DNA from: Bradyrhizobium sp. AZCC 2262
GTDB taxonomy: Bacteria; Pseudomonadota; Alphaproteobacteria; Rhizobiales; Xanthobacteraceae
Length of the DNA: 64,000 bases
NCBI RefSeq assembly: GCF_036924535.1
Contig: NZ_JAZHRT010000001.1
Coordinates: 1,178,001 to 1,242,000, forward strand
Reading direction: 5' to 3'
The notes beneath the pieces are model-generated. The model made no database searches. It saw nothing but the letters and a program-made list of their open reading frames with translations, and had not been told where the DNA came from. Of the stretch, positions 15,275 through 24,415 are shown piece after piece. The position numbers and the translations under genes are program-made. The first letter of the stretch is position 1. Each line of letters opens with the position of its first letter.

Positions 15275-15496
15275 TCAGCGCTGCAGTAGCGACCGGAGCT
15301 GACGCATCAGCCGCATCGGGCAGAGCGCCTTGCCGACCCTGTTTTCGATCGTCTGCACCTGCACGAACACGAAGACGCCGGTGTCGCGCACCAAAGGTTG
15401 CGGCATGTTCAGCGAACGCGCCAGCAACCAGGTGGCCAGATTGACCACCCAGGGGATCACGGCGGTGACGAGGCGGAAGAGGGAAAGCATCAGCAT
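15275..15496 (-). CDS. Small membrane-associated protein
   Basis: 73 aa from ATG 15496, with AGGAG 7 nt upstream. One hydrophobic segment (LFRLVTAVIPWVVNLATWLLA) is followed by a polar C-terminus with one Cys. It is the first gene of the operon with 14834-15232 and is divergent from the MmyB-type regulator gene at 15598. No family recognised. Confidence 0.6.
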   Translation of the reverse strand: MLMLSLFRLVTAVIPWVVNLATWLLARSLNMPQPLVRDTGVFVFVQVQTIENRVGKALCPMRLMRQLRSLLQR

Positions 15497-15545
15497 GGGT
15501 CATCTCCTGTGCCGCCTAAGATGATCCAGCCCGTGATCTGTTTCG

Positions 15546-15562
15546 ATTACCTCGGACGTAAT
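15546..15562. promoter_or_regulatory. Possible operator of the MmyB-type regulator
   Basis: ATTAC-N7-GTAAT inverted repeat in the 101-bp gap between the divergent membrane-protein operon and the regulator gene. Short arms make chance occurrence possible. Confidence 0.4.
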
Positions 15563-15597
15563 GGAATGGGTGAAATTCGCATGATAGGTTTTCCACC

Positions 15598-16422
15598 ATG
15601 AACGCACACGCTGCCACGGCGCGAGCCGAACGAACCCAGCCCGTCCATATCGGCGATCACCTGCGCGAATGGCGCCAGCGACGTCACTTAAGCCAGCTCG
15701 ATCTGGCCGGGGATGCAGAAATCTCGGCGCGTCACCTCAGTTTCGTCGAAACCGGCCGCGCCGCGCCGTCGCGCGAAATGGTGCTGAAGCTCGCCGAGCG
15801 ATTGGAGGTTCCCTTGCGTGAACGCAACGTGCTCCTGGTCGCGGCGGGGTTTGCGCCGGCCTTTCCGCAGCGCTCGCTCGACGATCCCGCGCTCAAATCG
15901 GCGCGGCAGGCGATCGACCTTGTCTTGAAAGCCCACGAACCGAATCCGGCGCTGGCCTATGACCGGCACTGGAATCTGGTGACAGCCAACCGCATGGTGG
16001 CGCCGCTGCTCGAAGGCGTCCCGGCGCGGCTGCTCGGGCAGCCCTTCAACATCCTGCGGCTGGCCTTTCATCCCGAGGGCCTAGCGCCGCGTACGGTCAA
16101 TCTCGCCGAATGGAGCGCGCATCTTTTGGAGCGATTGCACCGGCAATGCGAGGCGACGGCCGATCCCGAACTGCTGAAGCTGTACCAGGAATTGAAAGCC
16201 TACAGGATGCCGGCGCGTTCGGGCCCGGTCTCGGCCGACAATGTCGCGATCCCCTTCAAGCTGCGGAGCGCGGGCGGCGAGGTGCTGAGCTTCATCTCCA
16301 CCACTATGGTGTTCGGCACACCAGTCGACATCACGCTGCAGGAGCTGGCGCTGGAAACCTTCTTCCCCGCCGACGATCTGACCGCCGAGCGGATGCGGCA
16401 GATCGCGGCTAGTCTCACCTGA
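15598..16422 (+). CDS. XRE-type regulator with MmyB-like ligand-binding domain
   Basis: 274 aa. An N-terminal XRE helix-turn-helix at about residues 20-75 (LREWRQRRHLSQLDLAGDAEISARHLSFVETGRAAPS) is followed by an MmyB-like (PAS-related) domain containing YDRHWNLVTANRMVAPLLEGV and ending in FGTPVDITLQELALETFFPADD. Actinobacterial MmyB regulates antibiotic genes; proteobacterial relatives usually control a neighbouring operon, here probably the divergent membrane proteins. It starts at ATG 15598. A relic of a similar C-terminus follows immediately (16463-16651). Confidence 0.9.
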   Translation: MNAHAATARAERTQPVHIGDHLREWRQRRHLSQLDLAGDAEISARHLSFVETGRAAPSREMVLKLAERLEVPLRERNVLLVAAGFAPAFPQRSLDDPALKSARQAIDLVLKAHEPNPALAYDRHWNLVTANRMVAPLLEGVPARLLGQPFNILRLAFHPEGLAPRTVNLAEWSAHLLERLHRQCEATADPELLKLYQELKAYRMPARSGPVSADNVAIPFKLRSAGGEVLSFISTTMVFGTPVDITLQELALETFFPADDLTAERMRQIAASLT

Positions 16423-16462
16423 TGCGCAGTATGGGTAGAGCGCAGCGAAGCCCATCAGCGTC

Positions 16463-16651
16463 ATAACCGGTATTGATGGATTTTCGCCATCGCTCGGCAC
16501 ACCGCAAGGCGTCACGCTGCAGGAATTGCGCGTGGAAATGTTCGTGCCAGCCGACGAAGGATCGGAAGCATTACTTGCAAAACTGGCGCGCGCGGTACCC
16601 GGACAAAGGGCGCTTCCGAGGTTACCCGCCAACCGGACCGTGCCCGGATAG
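16463..16651 (+). pseudogene. Relic of an MmyB-type regulator C-terminus
   Basis: This frame has no start codon or ribosome site. It encodes LGTPQGVTLQELRVEMFVPAD, which aligns with the FGTPVDITLQELALETFFPAD end of the gene just upstream, and then continues to a stop at 16649-16651. It is preceded by a short repeat-like piece (gggtagagcgcagcgaagccc). It is best read as the remaining 3' end of a second, decayed regulator gene, from a duplication or a related neighbour. Confidence 0.65.
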
Positions 16652-16659
16652 GCGCGCGT

Positions 16660-17151
16660 TCACTTCTCTTTGGCTTTGGTTTCAATCCTGGCCGAAACTG
16701 CGATCTTTTCCTTCATTTCGGCGCAGGTTCTGCGTACCTGTGCGGTCACCAACGAGCAGTTCTCAATATGAAGGAAGACGCGCTTGGCCTCCTCGCGGTA
16801 TCGCGCTGCGGTTTCCTTCAGCTCCTCGATCACGTTGAGCGCATCGCGGCTCATGGCCTCACATTGTTTGACGTGCCCGACCAGTTCAACGCCCAGGTCC
16901 TCGATGTCTTTCGCCGCCGCTTCATATTCGCGGACAACCGCTTCCGCCGAAAGCTTGCCGATCTCCGTGGCTCCGGCGCGATGCTCGACATAGTCGGGCA
17001 TCGACAACTCCGGCGCACTTACGGAAGGCGGCGCGAAATCGGCCGGCTGGGATTCGCGAGTCGAGGGCAGTTTTCGAAATTCTTCCTCGATCTCGCGCTC
17101 GATATCGATCACATCAAAAATCGGCGGTTTTGTTGACTGCGACTGCGCCAT
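16660..17151 (-). CDS. Coiled-coil hypothetical protein
   Basis: 163 aa, no signal or membrane segment. The N-terminus is Pro/Ser-rich with an acidic DVIDIEREIEEEFRKLPS. Residues ~60-163 are predicted helical and coiled-coil (AEAVVREYEAAAKDIEDLGVELVGHVKQCEAMSRDALNVIEELKE), with Cys at three positions. No enzyme motif is visible. It looks like a genus-conserved cytoplasmic structural protein. It stands alone, with non-coding DNA on its upstream side. Confidence 0.72.
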   Translation of the reverse strand: MAQSQSTKPPIFDVIDIEREIEEEFRKLPSTRESQPADFAPPSVSAPELSMPDYVEHRAGATEIGKLSAEAVVREYEAAAKDIEDLGVELVGHVKQCEAMSRDALNVIEELKETAARYREEAKRVFLHIENCSLVTAQVRRTCAEMKEKIAVSARIETKAKEK

Positions 17152-17795
17152 GGCAATGCTCCAAAAACTTTTAGAATGCAGCCAAAACGGTTAGTTGCTC
17201 TGGGGAATCGAGCAACAGGATCTCCTTGGTAAGCTTGTTAGTTAAGCTTTACGTCCGCGGTGCGGGTTAATTCTGGAACCGCCAACGAGCCCCCGCGACC
17301 GCGGACATACGCCGCGCGCGGGCCGGCGGTAGTCAGGTGTTCGGAGGCGGTTTACCAAAACCTGCCCGGTAGCGAGGCCGACGTGATTCCGGAATGCGCA
17401 CCGAGGCGGACCTCCGTCGATGGCTTCTTATTTGCGGGTTCGCAGGCTCATGACGCCTGAACCTGCGCAGCGCGCCGCTCGAAGGTCATCGCCTGCAGCA
17501 CCTCGGCAAAAGCTCGCGCGTCATCAGCGCGGTGGTCGCGCTGCCCTGCAGCATCTCCGGCGACCAGGGGCCGCCCGCGTGCTCGGTAGCGCGAAACGGG
17601 GGGGCCTTCCAGCCTGAAAATGGCGGTCATTGCAGGGCTCGACGGTTCAAATCGATACGTGGCGTTCTAGAAACGCCGGCCGCCCGCCCGCCACAATAAC
17701 CGCGGAGGTGAAGTGATACGAGACATGCGGCTATTGCCCTTGTCTCCCGGTCCGATCGGATTACCTTCCGGGCACCATTCTGCGAGGAGACCCCG
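17152..17795. other. Gene-poor gap with a possible decayed thioesterase-like fragment
   Basis: No intact gene is convincing here. On the minus strand at about 17440-17640, a broken frame reads EHAGGPWSPEMLQGSATTALM followed, after a shift, by EVLQAMTFERRAAQV. This recalls the N-terminus of thioesterase-superfamily acyl-CoA thioesterases (RGPWxPxxxHGGxPAALL). Frames are interrupted and the match is weak. The rest contains the promoter region of the coiled-coil gene and nothing else I recognise. Confidence 0.35.
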
Positions 17796-18461
17796 ATGAG
17801 CACCCAAAAACCCCTGAAGATCGACATCGTCTCCGACGTGGTCTGCCCGTGGTGCTATATCGGAAAACGCCGGATCGAGAATGCCCTGGCGCTGGTGCCT
17901 GATGTTCCCGTCGAAGTGCGCTGGCGGCCGTTCTTCCTCAATTCCTGGGTGCCGCGCGAGGGCATCAGCCGCGACGAATATCTCACCGCCAAATTCGGCT
18001 CGGTCGAAGCCTACAAGGGCATCGCCGGCCGCGTGGTGGCGGCGGCGGGCGAGGAGGGCCTGACCTATCGGCCCGAGCTCGTGAAACGTCAGCCGAACAC
18101 CATCGATTGCCATCGCCTGATCCACTGGGCGGATGCGCAGGGCAAATCAGCCGAGATGAAGCAGCGCCTGATGGAATTGTATTTTCGCGACGGCGGTGAC
18201 CTGACGGATGTCAACGTGCTGGTACAGGCGGCCGCCGATGTCGGCCTCGATGCCGACGACGTCCGCAAGCGCCTTGCCACCGACCAGGATGTCGCGCTGA
18301 TCTCCAGCCAGGCGCAGGAAGCTTCCGACAAGGGTATCTCCGGTGTGCCGACCTTTGTGTTCGCACAGAAATACGCGGTCTCCGGCGCCCAGCCCGCCGA
18401 CCAGCTCGCCCGTGCGATCCGTCAGGTGTCCGGCGAAATCAACGCGCAGGCGGCGGAGTAG
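17796..18461 (+). CDS. DsbA-family (FrnE-like) oxidoreductase
   Basis: 221 aa, no signal peptide, hence cytoplasmic. A thioredoxin-fold strand with the active site CPWC at residues 17-20 is followed by the all-alpha insertion of the DsbA/FrnE family, and the cis-Pro loop SGVPTFVF near residue 185. Family members include FrnE dithiol oxidases and 2-hydroxychromene-2-carboxylate isomerase relatives. The CxxC favours a redox role. Start at ATG 17796, preceded by GAGGAG. It stands alone, 99 bp before the NIPSNAP gene. Confidence 0.92.
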   Translation: MSTQKPLKIDIVSDVVCPWCYIGKRRIENALALVPDVPVEVRWRPFFLNSWVPREGISRDEYLTAKFGSVEAYKGIAGRVVAAAGEEGLTYRPELVKRQPNTIDCHRLIHWADAQGKSAEMKQRLMELYFRDGGDLTDVNVLVQAAADVGLDADDVRKRLATDQDVALISSQAQEASDKGISGVPTFVFAQKYAVSGAQPADQLARAIRQVSGEINAQAAE

Positions 18462-18560
18462 CAGCGGCGTATCGGGTGAGGGGCCTCCTTCTGCAAGCGC
18501 AGTAGCGTTTGACGTGTGTTGCCCCTACAGAATCAACAACAAAAACCTAGGGGAGGCATC

Positions 18561-19199
18561 ATGATCTACGAACTGCGAACCTACACCGTAAAGCCGGGCA
18601 CGCTCGGCGACATGATCAAGGCCGCGAGCACGGTGTCGCGCGATATCCGCAAGGACGATTACGGCAAACTCGAAGGTTATTGGTCGACCGAGATCGGGCC
18701 GCTCAATCAGGTCCTGCATATGTGGAGCTACAAGGATTTCGAGGAGCGCGCGCGGATGCGGGCCGAACTTGCTAAGAACCCGCGCTGGACCGGCGAGTAT
18801 GTGCCGTTGATCCGGCCCCTGCTGGTGCGTCAGGACGTCCGCCTGATGAACGCGGTGAGGCCGCCGGTTGCGCCGGCGTCGACGGGCAATGTCTACGAAC
18901 TCCGCAACTATCGGGGCAAGCCTGCCGGTGGCCTGAAGCAGTGGATCGATGCGTTCACCGCGGTGCTGCCGGAGCGTGAGAAATATTCAAAGATCGTAGG
19001 CCTGTGGACGACCGAAGCAGGGCAGCCGAACGAGGCCTGCCACATCTGGGCCTATCCCAGCCTGAACGCCCGCGCCGAAGCCCGCGGCAACGCGATGAAG
19101 GATCCGGCCTGGCAGGAATTCCTCGGCAAGGGCCCTGGATTTCTCGAGGAGATGCACTCGACCATCATGCTGCCGGCACCGCATTCGCCGCTGCAGTGA
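18561..19199 (+). CDS. NIPSNAP-family protein
   Basis: 212 aa from ATG 18561, with GGGGAGG 5 nt upstream. It contains two dimeric alpha-beta barrel repeats: the first begins MIYELRTYTVKPGTLGDM, the second begins near residue 112 with VYELRNYRGKPAGGLKQW. Each carries a conserved Trp-containing strand (HMWSYKDFEERARM and HIWAYPSLNARAEA). NIPSNAP proteins are small cytoplasmic proteins of unsettled function; haem or small-aromatic binding has been proposed for the fold. Confidence 0.9.
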   Translation: MIYELRTYTVKPGTLGDMIKAASTVSRDIRKDDYGKLEGYWSTEIGPLNQVLHMWSYKDFEERARMRAELAKNPRWTGEYVPLIRPLLVRQDVRLMNAVRPPVAPASTGNVYELRNYRGKPAGGLKQWIDAFTAVLPEREKYSKIVGLWTTEAGQPNEACHIWAYPSLNARAEARGNAMKDPAWQEFLGKGPGFLEEMHSTIMLPAPHSPLQ

Positions 19200-19208
19200 G
19201 GTACTGAC

Positions 19209-19296
19209 GTAGCCCGGATGGAGCGTAGCGCAATCCGGGTTATCGCATCCAGCTGCACCGGTCCCCGGGTTGCGCTCCGCTTCACCCGGGCTACGA
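19209..19296. repeat. Palindromic intergenic repeat, possible bidirectional terminator
   Basis: Begins gtagcccggatggagcg and ends with the inverted match cacccgggctacg, with inner inverted pairs (caatccgggtt / cccgggttg). It can fold into a long hairpin. It sits between two convergent genes (NIPSNAP and the cupin-like gene). Confidence 0.75.
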
Positions 19297-19302
19297 CTGC
19301 TA

Positions 19303-20247
19303 CTACACGCCCTTCAAATAATAATTCGCCCGCTTGCCGAGCGCGATCCGCCGCAGCAAGCGGCGCATCGCCATCGAGGCGCGCAGCGGCTTGAGTGCCG
19401 TCGTTACCGTGCGATAGAACGCGAGTTTCAGCGCATCGAGCGCCGGCCGGTTGCCCGGCGGCTGCTGCGGCAGGCCGATGCCGCGCAGCATCGAATTGAA
19501 GAAGTGCAGATCGTTAAGCCGCCGCACTTCGCGCGTCTTCCAGGTGATCGCCATCGAGATCGAGAACGACCCTGCGGTGCGCACCCAGTGCGGCCATTGA
19601 TACGGCACATAGCAGCCGTCGCCCGCGAACAGATGGAATTCCGTAGCCCGCGGCGCAAAGCTCTCGTCATATTTCAGGTTGCGATGCTTGGTCATCGAGC
19701 GCTCGATCTCGTCATCACTGACAATCGTGTGGTCGGTATTGTCGAAGATCGTGAAGAATTTTTCGCCGTGGATGTGAACGAAGAAATTGTCCTCGCTGTC
19801 GAGATGGAACGGCGTGGTCGAGTTCGGCGAGGACACGAACAGAAAACCCTCGACCTGCTCGAAGCCGGCATCGAGCAGGCTGCTGAAACCGCGGGCGCGG
19901 GCCACCGACAGCAGGGTGTCCTCCAGCAGCCGACGATACTCAGGCGAATTCTCCACGCGCTTGAGCACCATCCAGGCGCCGGCGGTTTCGATGCTCTTCA
20001 CCACTTCGGTCGCGTCGAGGTCGATGGAGGGAATGGCGTCCGGATCCTGGCTGATTGCGACCTTGCCGGAATTGTATTCGATCAGGTCGCGCGGCAATTC
20101 AGAGGCCAATTGCGCGATACGCGGCAGCGTCAGCAGCGGGTGACCGGCGAGCTTGTGACGGATCGCGAACGGCTTGAACGGAAAATCGCGACGAAGCGCG
20201 TGATGATCGGCCGTAATCACGGGCGCGACGGCGGCGAGCGTATTCAT
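19303..20247 (-). CDS. Cupin-like (JmjC-related) protein
   Basis: 314 aa. The central region has the 2-oxoglutarate/Fe(II) oxygenase pattern HLDSEDNFFVHIHGEKFF, with HxD at about residues 148-150, and later a His in YVPYQWPHWVRTAG, as in cupin_8/JmjC-like hydroxylases. It starts at ATG 20247, immediately after the TGA of the upstream acyltransferase gene with no spacer, so the two are coupled. No signal peptide. The pair may modify a peptide or small molecule; the substrate is not evident. Confidence 0.78.
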   Translation of the reverse strand: MNTLAAVAPVITADHHALRRDFPFKPFAIRHKLAGHPLLTLPRIAQLASELPRDLIEYNSGKVAISQDPDAIPSIDLDATEVVKSIETAGAWMVLKRVENSPEYRRLLEDTLLSVARARGFSSLLDAGFEQVEGFLFVSSPNSTTPFHLDSEDNFFVHIHGEKFFTIFDNTDHTIVSDDEIERSMTKHRNLKYDESFAPRATEFHLFAGDGCYVPYQWPHWVRTAGSFSISMAITWKTREVRRLNDLHFFNSMLRGIGLPQQPPGNRPALDALKLAFYRTVTTALKPLRASMAMRRLLRRIALGKRANYYLKGV

Positions 20248-21444
20248 TCAGGATTTTTCCTGCCGGGCTCGGAGGAAACGAACGATACGGCGTGCCGGCT
20301 CGCGGATCCTGCCACGCAAGCCGAGCGCGGCGCGGATCAGCGACACGACCGGATCGCGGCGTCGCAGGGGGATCAAGACGTCGCCGATCGCAAGGCGTCC
20401 GCGCCAGATCGGGTTGATCATGGGATGGTCGGGGGCGGCGGTGGAATCGACCAGGCGAATGGCCGGATCCGCGCAGAGATAGCGCGTCAATTCCAGCGTC
20501 AGCTGCACGCCCGGTGAAAATTTTGCAAAGCGCTCGTCGACGCCGAGCTTGAAGTAGAAGGCGCGGTCCTGATGGCGCAGCACGATGGCGGCCGCCACCG
20601 GCGTTTCGCCGGCCCGCAGGGTCACGATCTCGCACTGGCCGGTCTCGGCCAGCGCTGACGTGGCGCGCCGGACAAAGGCGGCATCGCCATCATCCTGGCT
20701 GAGCGCGGTGCCGCGCTGCCCCTTCCAGCCGCTGGCTTCCAGCATCAGGAATGTTTCAATCGCGGCAGCGACGTCGGCGGGCGTGTGCGCCACGTCAAAA
20801 TTGACGGCTCCGTGCTCGGCGAGGCGATTGCGCTGACGTCGCAGTTCCTTCAGCTTCTTCGCGCCCAGGGCATCGCGAAGCATTTCGTCGGCGTCGCACG
20901 TCGCGTCGAGGCAGGCGCGGACATGCGATTGCAGCACCAGCGGCGCGATGCCGTCGCGGCCAAGCACGTCGGCAAAGGCCTTCATGGCCGCGCCATCAAG
21001 CGAGGTGGCGCGGAAGATCAGTGCGTGCGCGCCGGCCCGGCGGGCCTGCTCCATAATATTGCTAACGGCATCTTCTGCCATGTCGCGATCGAGCATCGGC
21101 GTGCAAAGCGTGCCATAGGGATCGGCGCTGACCAAAGCGGGCAGCGGGATCTTGTAGGCGCGCCACATCGAGATCACGGGCATCAGGCCGATCAGGGTGG
21201 ATGCATCACGCCACGCGCCGAGCGCGGCGGCATCGAGGCGGCCCGGCGCCGAAGCGTTCACCGCCAATTCCCATTCGGGCAAATAATAGCCGTTCGGCTC
21301 GGCGGTGCGCGTCGAGAGCGCGCGCCATTGGCTTACAGAAATGCCGGCGAGCGGCGTCAACGCTCCGCCGGAGCGTGGCGCGTGTGCGTTCGCGTCCTTG
21401 TTCGATGCACGACGAGCTGTCGATGTGTCGGCAATGTCAGCCAC
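20248..21444 (-). CDS. GNAT-fold acyltransferase (BioF2/CelD-like, FemAB-related)
   Basis: 398 aa with no signal peptide. It has the double-GNAT layout of the CelD/BioF2-like family: an N-terminal domain (ISVSQWRALSTRTAEPNGYYLPEWELAV) and a C-terminal acetyltransferase core (CEIVTLRAGETPVAAAIVLRHQDRAFYFKLGVDERFAKFSPGVQLTLELTRYL). Such proteins transfer acyl or aminoacyl groups in envelope polysaccharide or peptidoglycan pathways. Its stop is immediately followed by the start of the cupin-like gene. The joint substrate is unknown. Confidence 0.82.
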   Translation of the reverse strand: MADIADTSTARRASNKDANAHAPRSGGALTPLAGISVSQWRALSTRTAEPNGYYLPEWELAVNASAPGRLDAAALGAWRDASTLIGLMPVISMWRAYKIPLPALVSADPYGTLCTPMLDRDMAEDAVSNIMEQARRAGAHALIFRATSLDGAAMKAFADVLGRDGIAPLVLQSHVRACLDATCDADEMLRDALGAKKLKELRRQRNRLAEHGAVNFDVAHTPADVAAAIETFLMLEASGWKGQRGTALSQDDGDAAFVRRATSALAETGQCEIVTLRAGETPVAAAIVLRHQDRAFYFKLGVDERFAKFSPGVQLTLELTRYLCADPAIRLVDSTAAPDHPMINPIWRGRLAIGDVLIPLRRRDPVVSLIRAALGLRGRIREPARRIVRFLRARQEKS

Positions 21445-21618
21445 TTCCCCGTATCCCCGTTCGCGATTTATGTGGCTGACGGCACCATGAGGGGCCGCCT
21501 GGCCATCGCGTTCACGGGGCGACGGTAATGGAAAGAGGTAGAAAATAGCGTTGTCGCGAAGCTCGGATTTGAGCGGTCGCGTTAACGGATCGTTCAGCCT
21601 TTCAGGCCGCTCCAGCTC

Positions 21619-24339
21619 TTACGCGACCTCGGCGGTCGCGGGGGAGTTGAGGAATTTGGCCTCGAACTCGCTTGCCGGCATCGGCCGTCCAAAGAAATAG
21701 CCCTGTCCTTCTCCGCAGCCCATCTTGACCAGGAAATCGGCCGTGGCTCGGTCCTCAATGCCTTCGGCGATGACGGACAGGCCCAGTTGCTTGGAGAGCC
21801 CGATAGTCGAGCTGACGATCGCCGCGTCGTCGGGATTGGCCAGCAATCCAAACACGAAGGAGCGGTCGATCTTCAGTCCGTCGAGGGGGAATTTCTTCAG
21901 ATAGGTGAGGCTCGCAAAGCCGGTGCCGAAATCGTCGAACACGAGGCGAACGCCAAGCGCCTGAATTTTCAGGAACGTGTTCAGCGCGCTCTGCTCGTCG
22001 TGCAGCAGGATGTCTTCAGTGACTTCGAGCTCGAGGCTGGTTGGACTCAAACCGGTGCGGGCAAGCGCCTGCGCGACCGAGCTTGCGAGGTCACCCGACT
22101 GCAACTGGGAGGGCGAAAGGTTGACGCCGATCCGGAGCTTTTGTCCTGCGCGCTCCCAGGCGGCTGCCTTGGCGCAGGCGGTTTCGAGAACCCACTCCGC
22201 TATCCGTTCGGAAATCGGTGAGGTGTTGACAACAGGCATGAATTCTCCCGGCGAAACCAGGCCCCGCTCGGGATGACGCCAGCGGATCAGGGCCTCGGCG
22301 CCGATCAGGCTGCCGTCGGCCAGATGAATTTGCGGCTGGTAGAACAGTTCGAATTCATTGCGCTCTGCGGCCAGCACCAGCTCGGCTTCCAGCGTCAGGC
22401 GAGTTTCCAGTTCGCGGCGGATCGAGTCCTCGAACAGCACGTGACCGCCGCGGCTGGTCGCCTTGGCGCGGCTCAGCGCCAGATGTGAGTTGCTCAGGAG
22501 TTCAGCCGCCGTTCGCCCGTCGGACGGGAAGACGGCGGCGCCGATGCTGACCCTGACGCGGAGGTGACGCGTGCCGGCGAGCAGCGGCTCGTCGAAGCCT
22601 GCACCGATCTGCTCGGCAAAGCGGCTGACGTCCTGGCCGATAGCGTTCGTCGGAACCGCGATGGCGAATTCGTCTCCGCTCAGGCGCGCGATCAGGCCGG
22701 CCGCAGGCATCGCCGCCGTCAGCCGCTCTGAAATGGCGCGAAGCACGAGATCGCCGATCGCATGGCCGAGCATGTCGTTAATCTGCTGGAAGCCGTCGAT
22801 CCCGATGACCAGCAGCGCTACCTTGCGGCCGTCAGGCCCGGCTCTGGCAATCTTTGCTTCAAGTTTGGCATGAAGGGTGTTGCGGTTGATGAGGCCGGTC
22901 AGCGTGTCGTGTTCAGCCAGGTATCGAATTCTCTCGGCTTCGCGCTTGCGCACCGAGATGTCGCGAAGGATCGCGCCGAACTGAAATCCGTCAGTACCCT
23001 GCCAGCCTGAGAAGCTGGCCTCGACTGGAAACACCTCGCCATCGCTGCGGCGTGCGTCGAACTCGATCACCGTGCCGGCAGCGAGCTCTGCGGCATCCTT
23101 GACGGAAAAAGCTGGCGTATCGGGATCGCGGGCGCAAATCCATTCAAACGGCCGGCCGATCATCTCCTCGGGCTGGTAGCCGAAGATCGCCGTCGCGCCG
23201 GGATTCCAGACCGTGATCAGGTAATTGGAATCGGTGCAGATCAGGCCGTCGCCGAGCGACATCGCCACCCGTTGAAAGCGGCTCTCGGCGACCCTGCCGA
23301 GCAGATCCTTGATGTCGATTTCGTCGAGCGCGATGGCCGCGATGTAGACGATGATGGCGATCTGGACCAGCGAGGTGTCGGGAATGAGCGGGAACGCGGC
23401 CTGCAGGGCGAATGCACTGGCCTCGAGGGCTAAAGCCGTTGCAGCGAGTAGCGCCACTCGCTTGCCGGCGGAAAGGCGGCGCCATGAGAACAGCATGAGC
23501 AAGGCGAGCAAGGCGAGGCCGGTCAGCGTGACGACGGGCGAGGTCCATTGCAGCGCGCGGTTCTGCAGCAGCGATTCCGCGGCCAATGTCTGCAGCACGG
23601 GGCCGGACACGATGACGCCGTTCGGGACGCTGAAGCGGTCACCGAGCTCGAGCGCCGTGCCGCCGATGACCACCTTCTTGCCCTGCAGCTTTTGCAGCGT
23701 CGCCGGGTCGCCGCGCAGCACGTCGGCAAAGGAGACTTTGGGGATTCCCGCCGTTCGGATGCTGAAGTCGATCAGAAAGGGTGCGCGCTTTTCGTCGTAT
23801 TGGCCGGCGAGGACGGCAGCCATCGCGGGTACGAATTTGCCATCCAGCTTCTCACCGAACGGATAACGGCGGACAAGGCCGTCGGATCCGACCTCGACAT
23901 TGACGAGCGCCGGCCAGGAATGTTCGGCGAATTGCTGCAACGGGCGATTGACGTGAAGCGTCGTTCTGTCGGTGCGCGGCTGCTGGAAGGAAGGCAGCAC
24001 GACCGACCCGCCGGCGCCCTCGAGCGCTTCTGCAAAGTTCCGGTCCGAAGACGCGTCGGAGGGCGTGGAGAAATCGACATCGAGCGCGATGTCCTGGACG
24101 TCCGCCTTCTGAAGCTGCCGGATCAACTCGGCGTGGAGCAGGCGCGGCCACGGCCAGACGCCGATCCTGTCGATCGACGAGGCGTCGATCGCAATCACCA
24201 CAATATCGCCAGAGACCTGTCGCGACTGCCAGGCGAACCGCAGGTCGGCCAACGCATGGCGAAGCGAATTGTGCCAGCCGCCCGCCAGGACGATTGCGAG
24301 GGCAATCATCACGAAAATATGCGGCCGATATCGTTTCAC
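21619..24339 (-). CDS. CHASE2-PAS-GGDEF-EAL cyclic-di-GMP protein
   Basis: 906 aa. A membrane helix (about 8-24) precedes a periplasmic CHASE2 sensor domain to about residue 255. Three C-terminal membrane helices follow (about 265-340), then a PAS domain (FQRVAMSLGDGLICTDSNYLITVWNPGATAIFGY), a GGDEF domain with the signature RLSGDEFAI, and an EAL domain with GAEALIRWRHP. Both catalytic domains keep key residues, so synthesis, breakdown or both of c-di-GMP are possible. It lies 76 bp downstream of the FecR gene on the same strand, a pairing that suggests CHASE2 reads a signal connected with FecR. Confidence 0.95.
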   Translation of the reverse strand: MKRYRPHIFVMIALAIVLAGGWHNSLRHALADLRFAWQSRQVSGDIVVIAIDASSIDRIGVWPWPRLLHAELIRQLQKADVQDIALDVDFSTPSDASSDRNFAEALEGAGGSVVLPSFQQPRTDRTTLHVNRPLQQFAEHSWPALVNVEVGSDGLVRRYPFGEKLDGKFVPAMAAVLAGQYDEKRAPFLIDFSIRTAGIPKVSFADVLRGDPATLQKLQGKKVVIGGTALELGDRFSVPNGVIVSGPVLQTLAAESLLQNRALQWTSPVVTLTGLALLALLMLFSWRRLSAGKRVALLAATALALEASAFALQAAFPLIPDTSLVQIAIIVYIAAIALDEIDIKDLLGRVAESRFQRVAMSLGDGLICTDSNYLITVWNPGATAIFGYQPEEMIGRPFEWICARDPDTPAFSVKDAAELAAGTVIEFDARRSDGEVFPVEASFSGWQGTDGFQFGAILRDISVRKREAERIRYLAEHDTLTGLINRNTLHAKLEAKIARAGPDGRKVALLVIGIDGFQQINDMLGHAIGDLVLRAISERLTAAMPAAGLIARLSGDEFAIAVPTNAIGQDVSRFAEQIGAGFDEPLLAGTRHLRVRVSIGAAVFPSDGRTAAELLSNSHLALSRAKATSRGGHVLFEDSIRRELETRLTLEAELVLAAERNEFELFYQPQIHLADGSLIGAEALIRWRHPERGLVSPGEFMPVVNTSPISERIAEWVLETACAKAAAWERAGQKLRIGVNLSPSQLQSGDLASSVAQALARTGLSPTSLELEVTEDILLHDEQSALNTFLKIQALGVRLVFDDFGTGFASLTYLKKFPLDGLKIDRSFVFGLLANPDDAAIVSSTIGLSKQLGLSVIAEGIEDRATADFLVKMGCGEGQGYFFGRPMPASEFEAKFLNSPATAEVA

Positions 24340-24415
24340 GTTATCACCATTCTGGTGGTTCGAATTTGGTCGTCGTCAGGTTCGCCAGCTGACAATCCTG
24401 TCTGATTGGCTGCGG

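Noticed and set aside
19270..20517. 415-aa plus-strand frame
   Set aside because: Shadow of the cupin-like and acyltransferase genes, which have recognisable folds and a zero-gap coupling.
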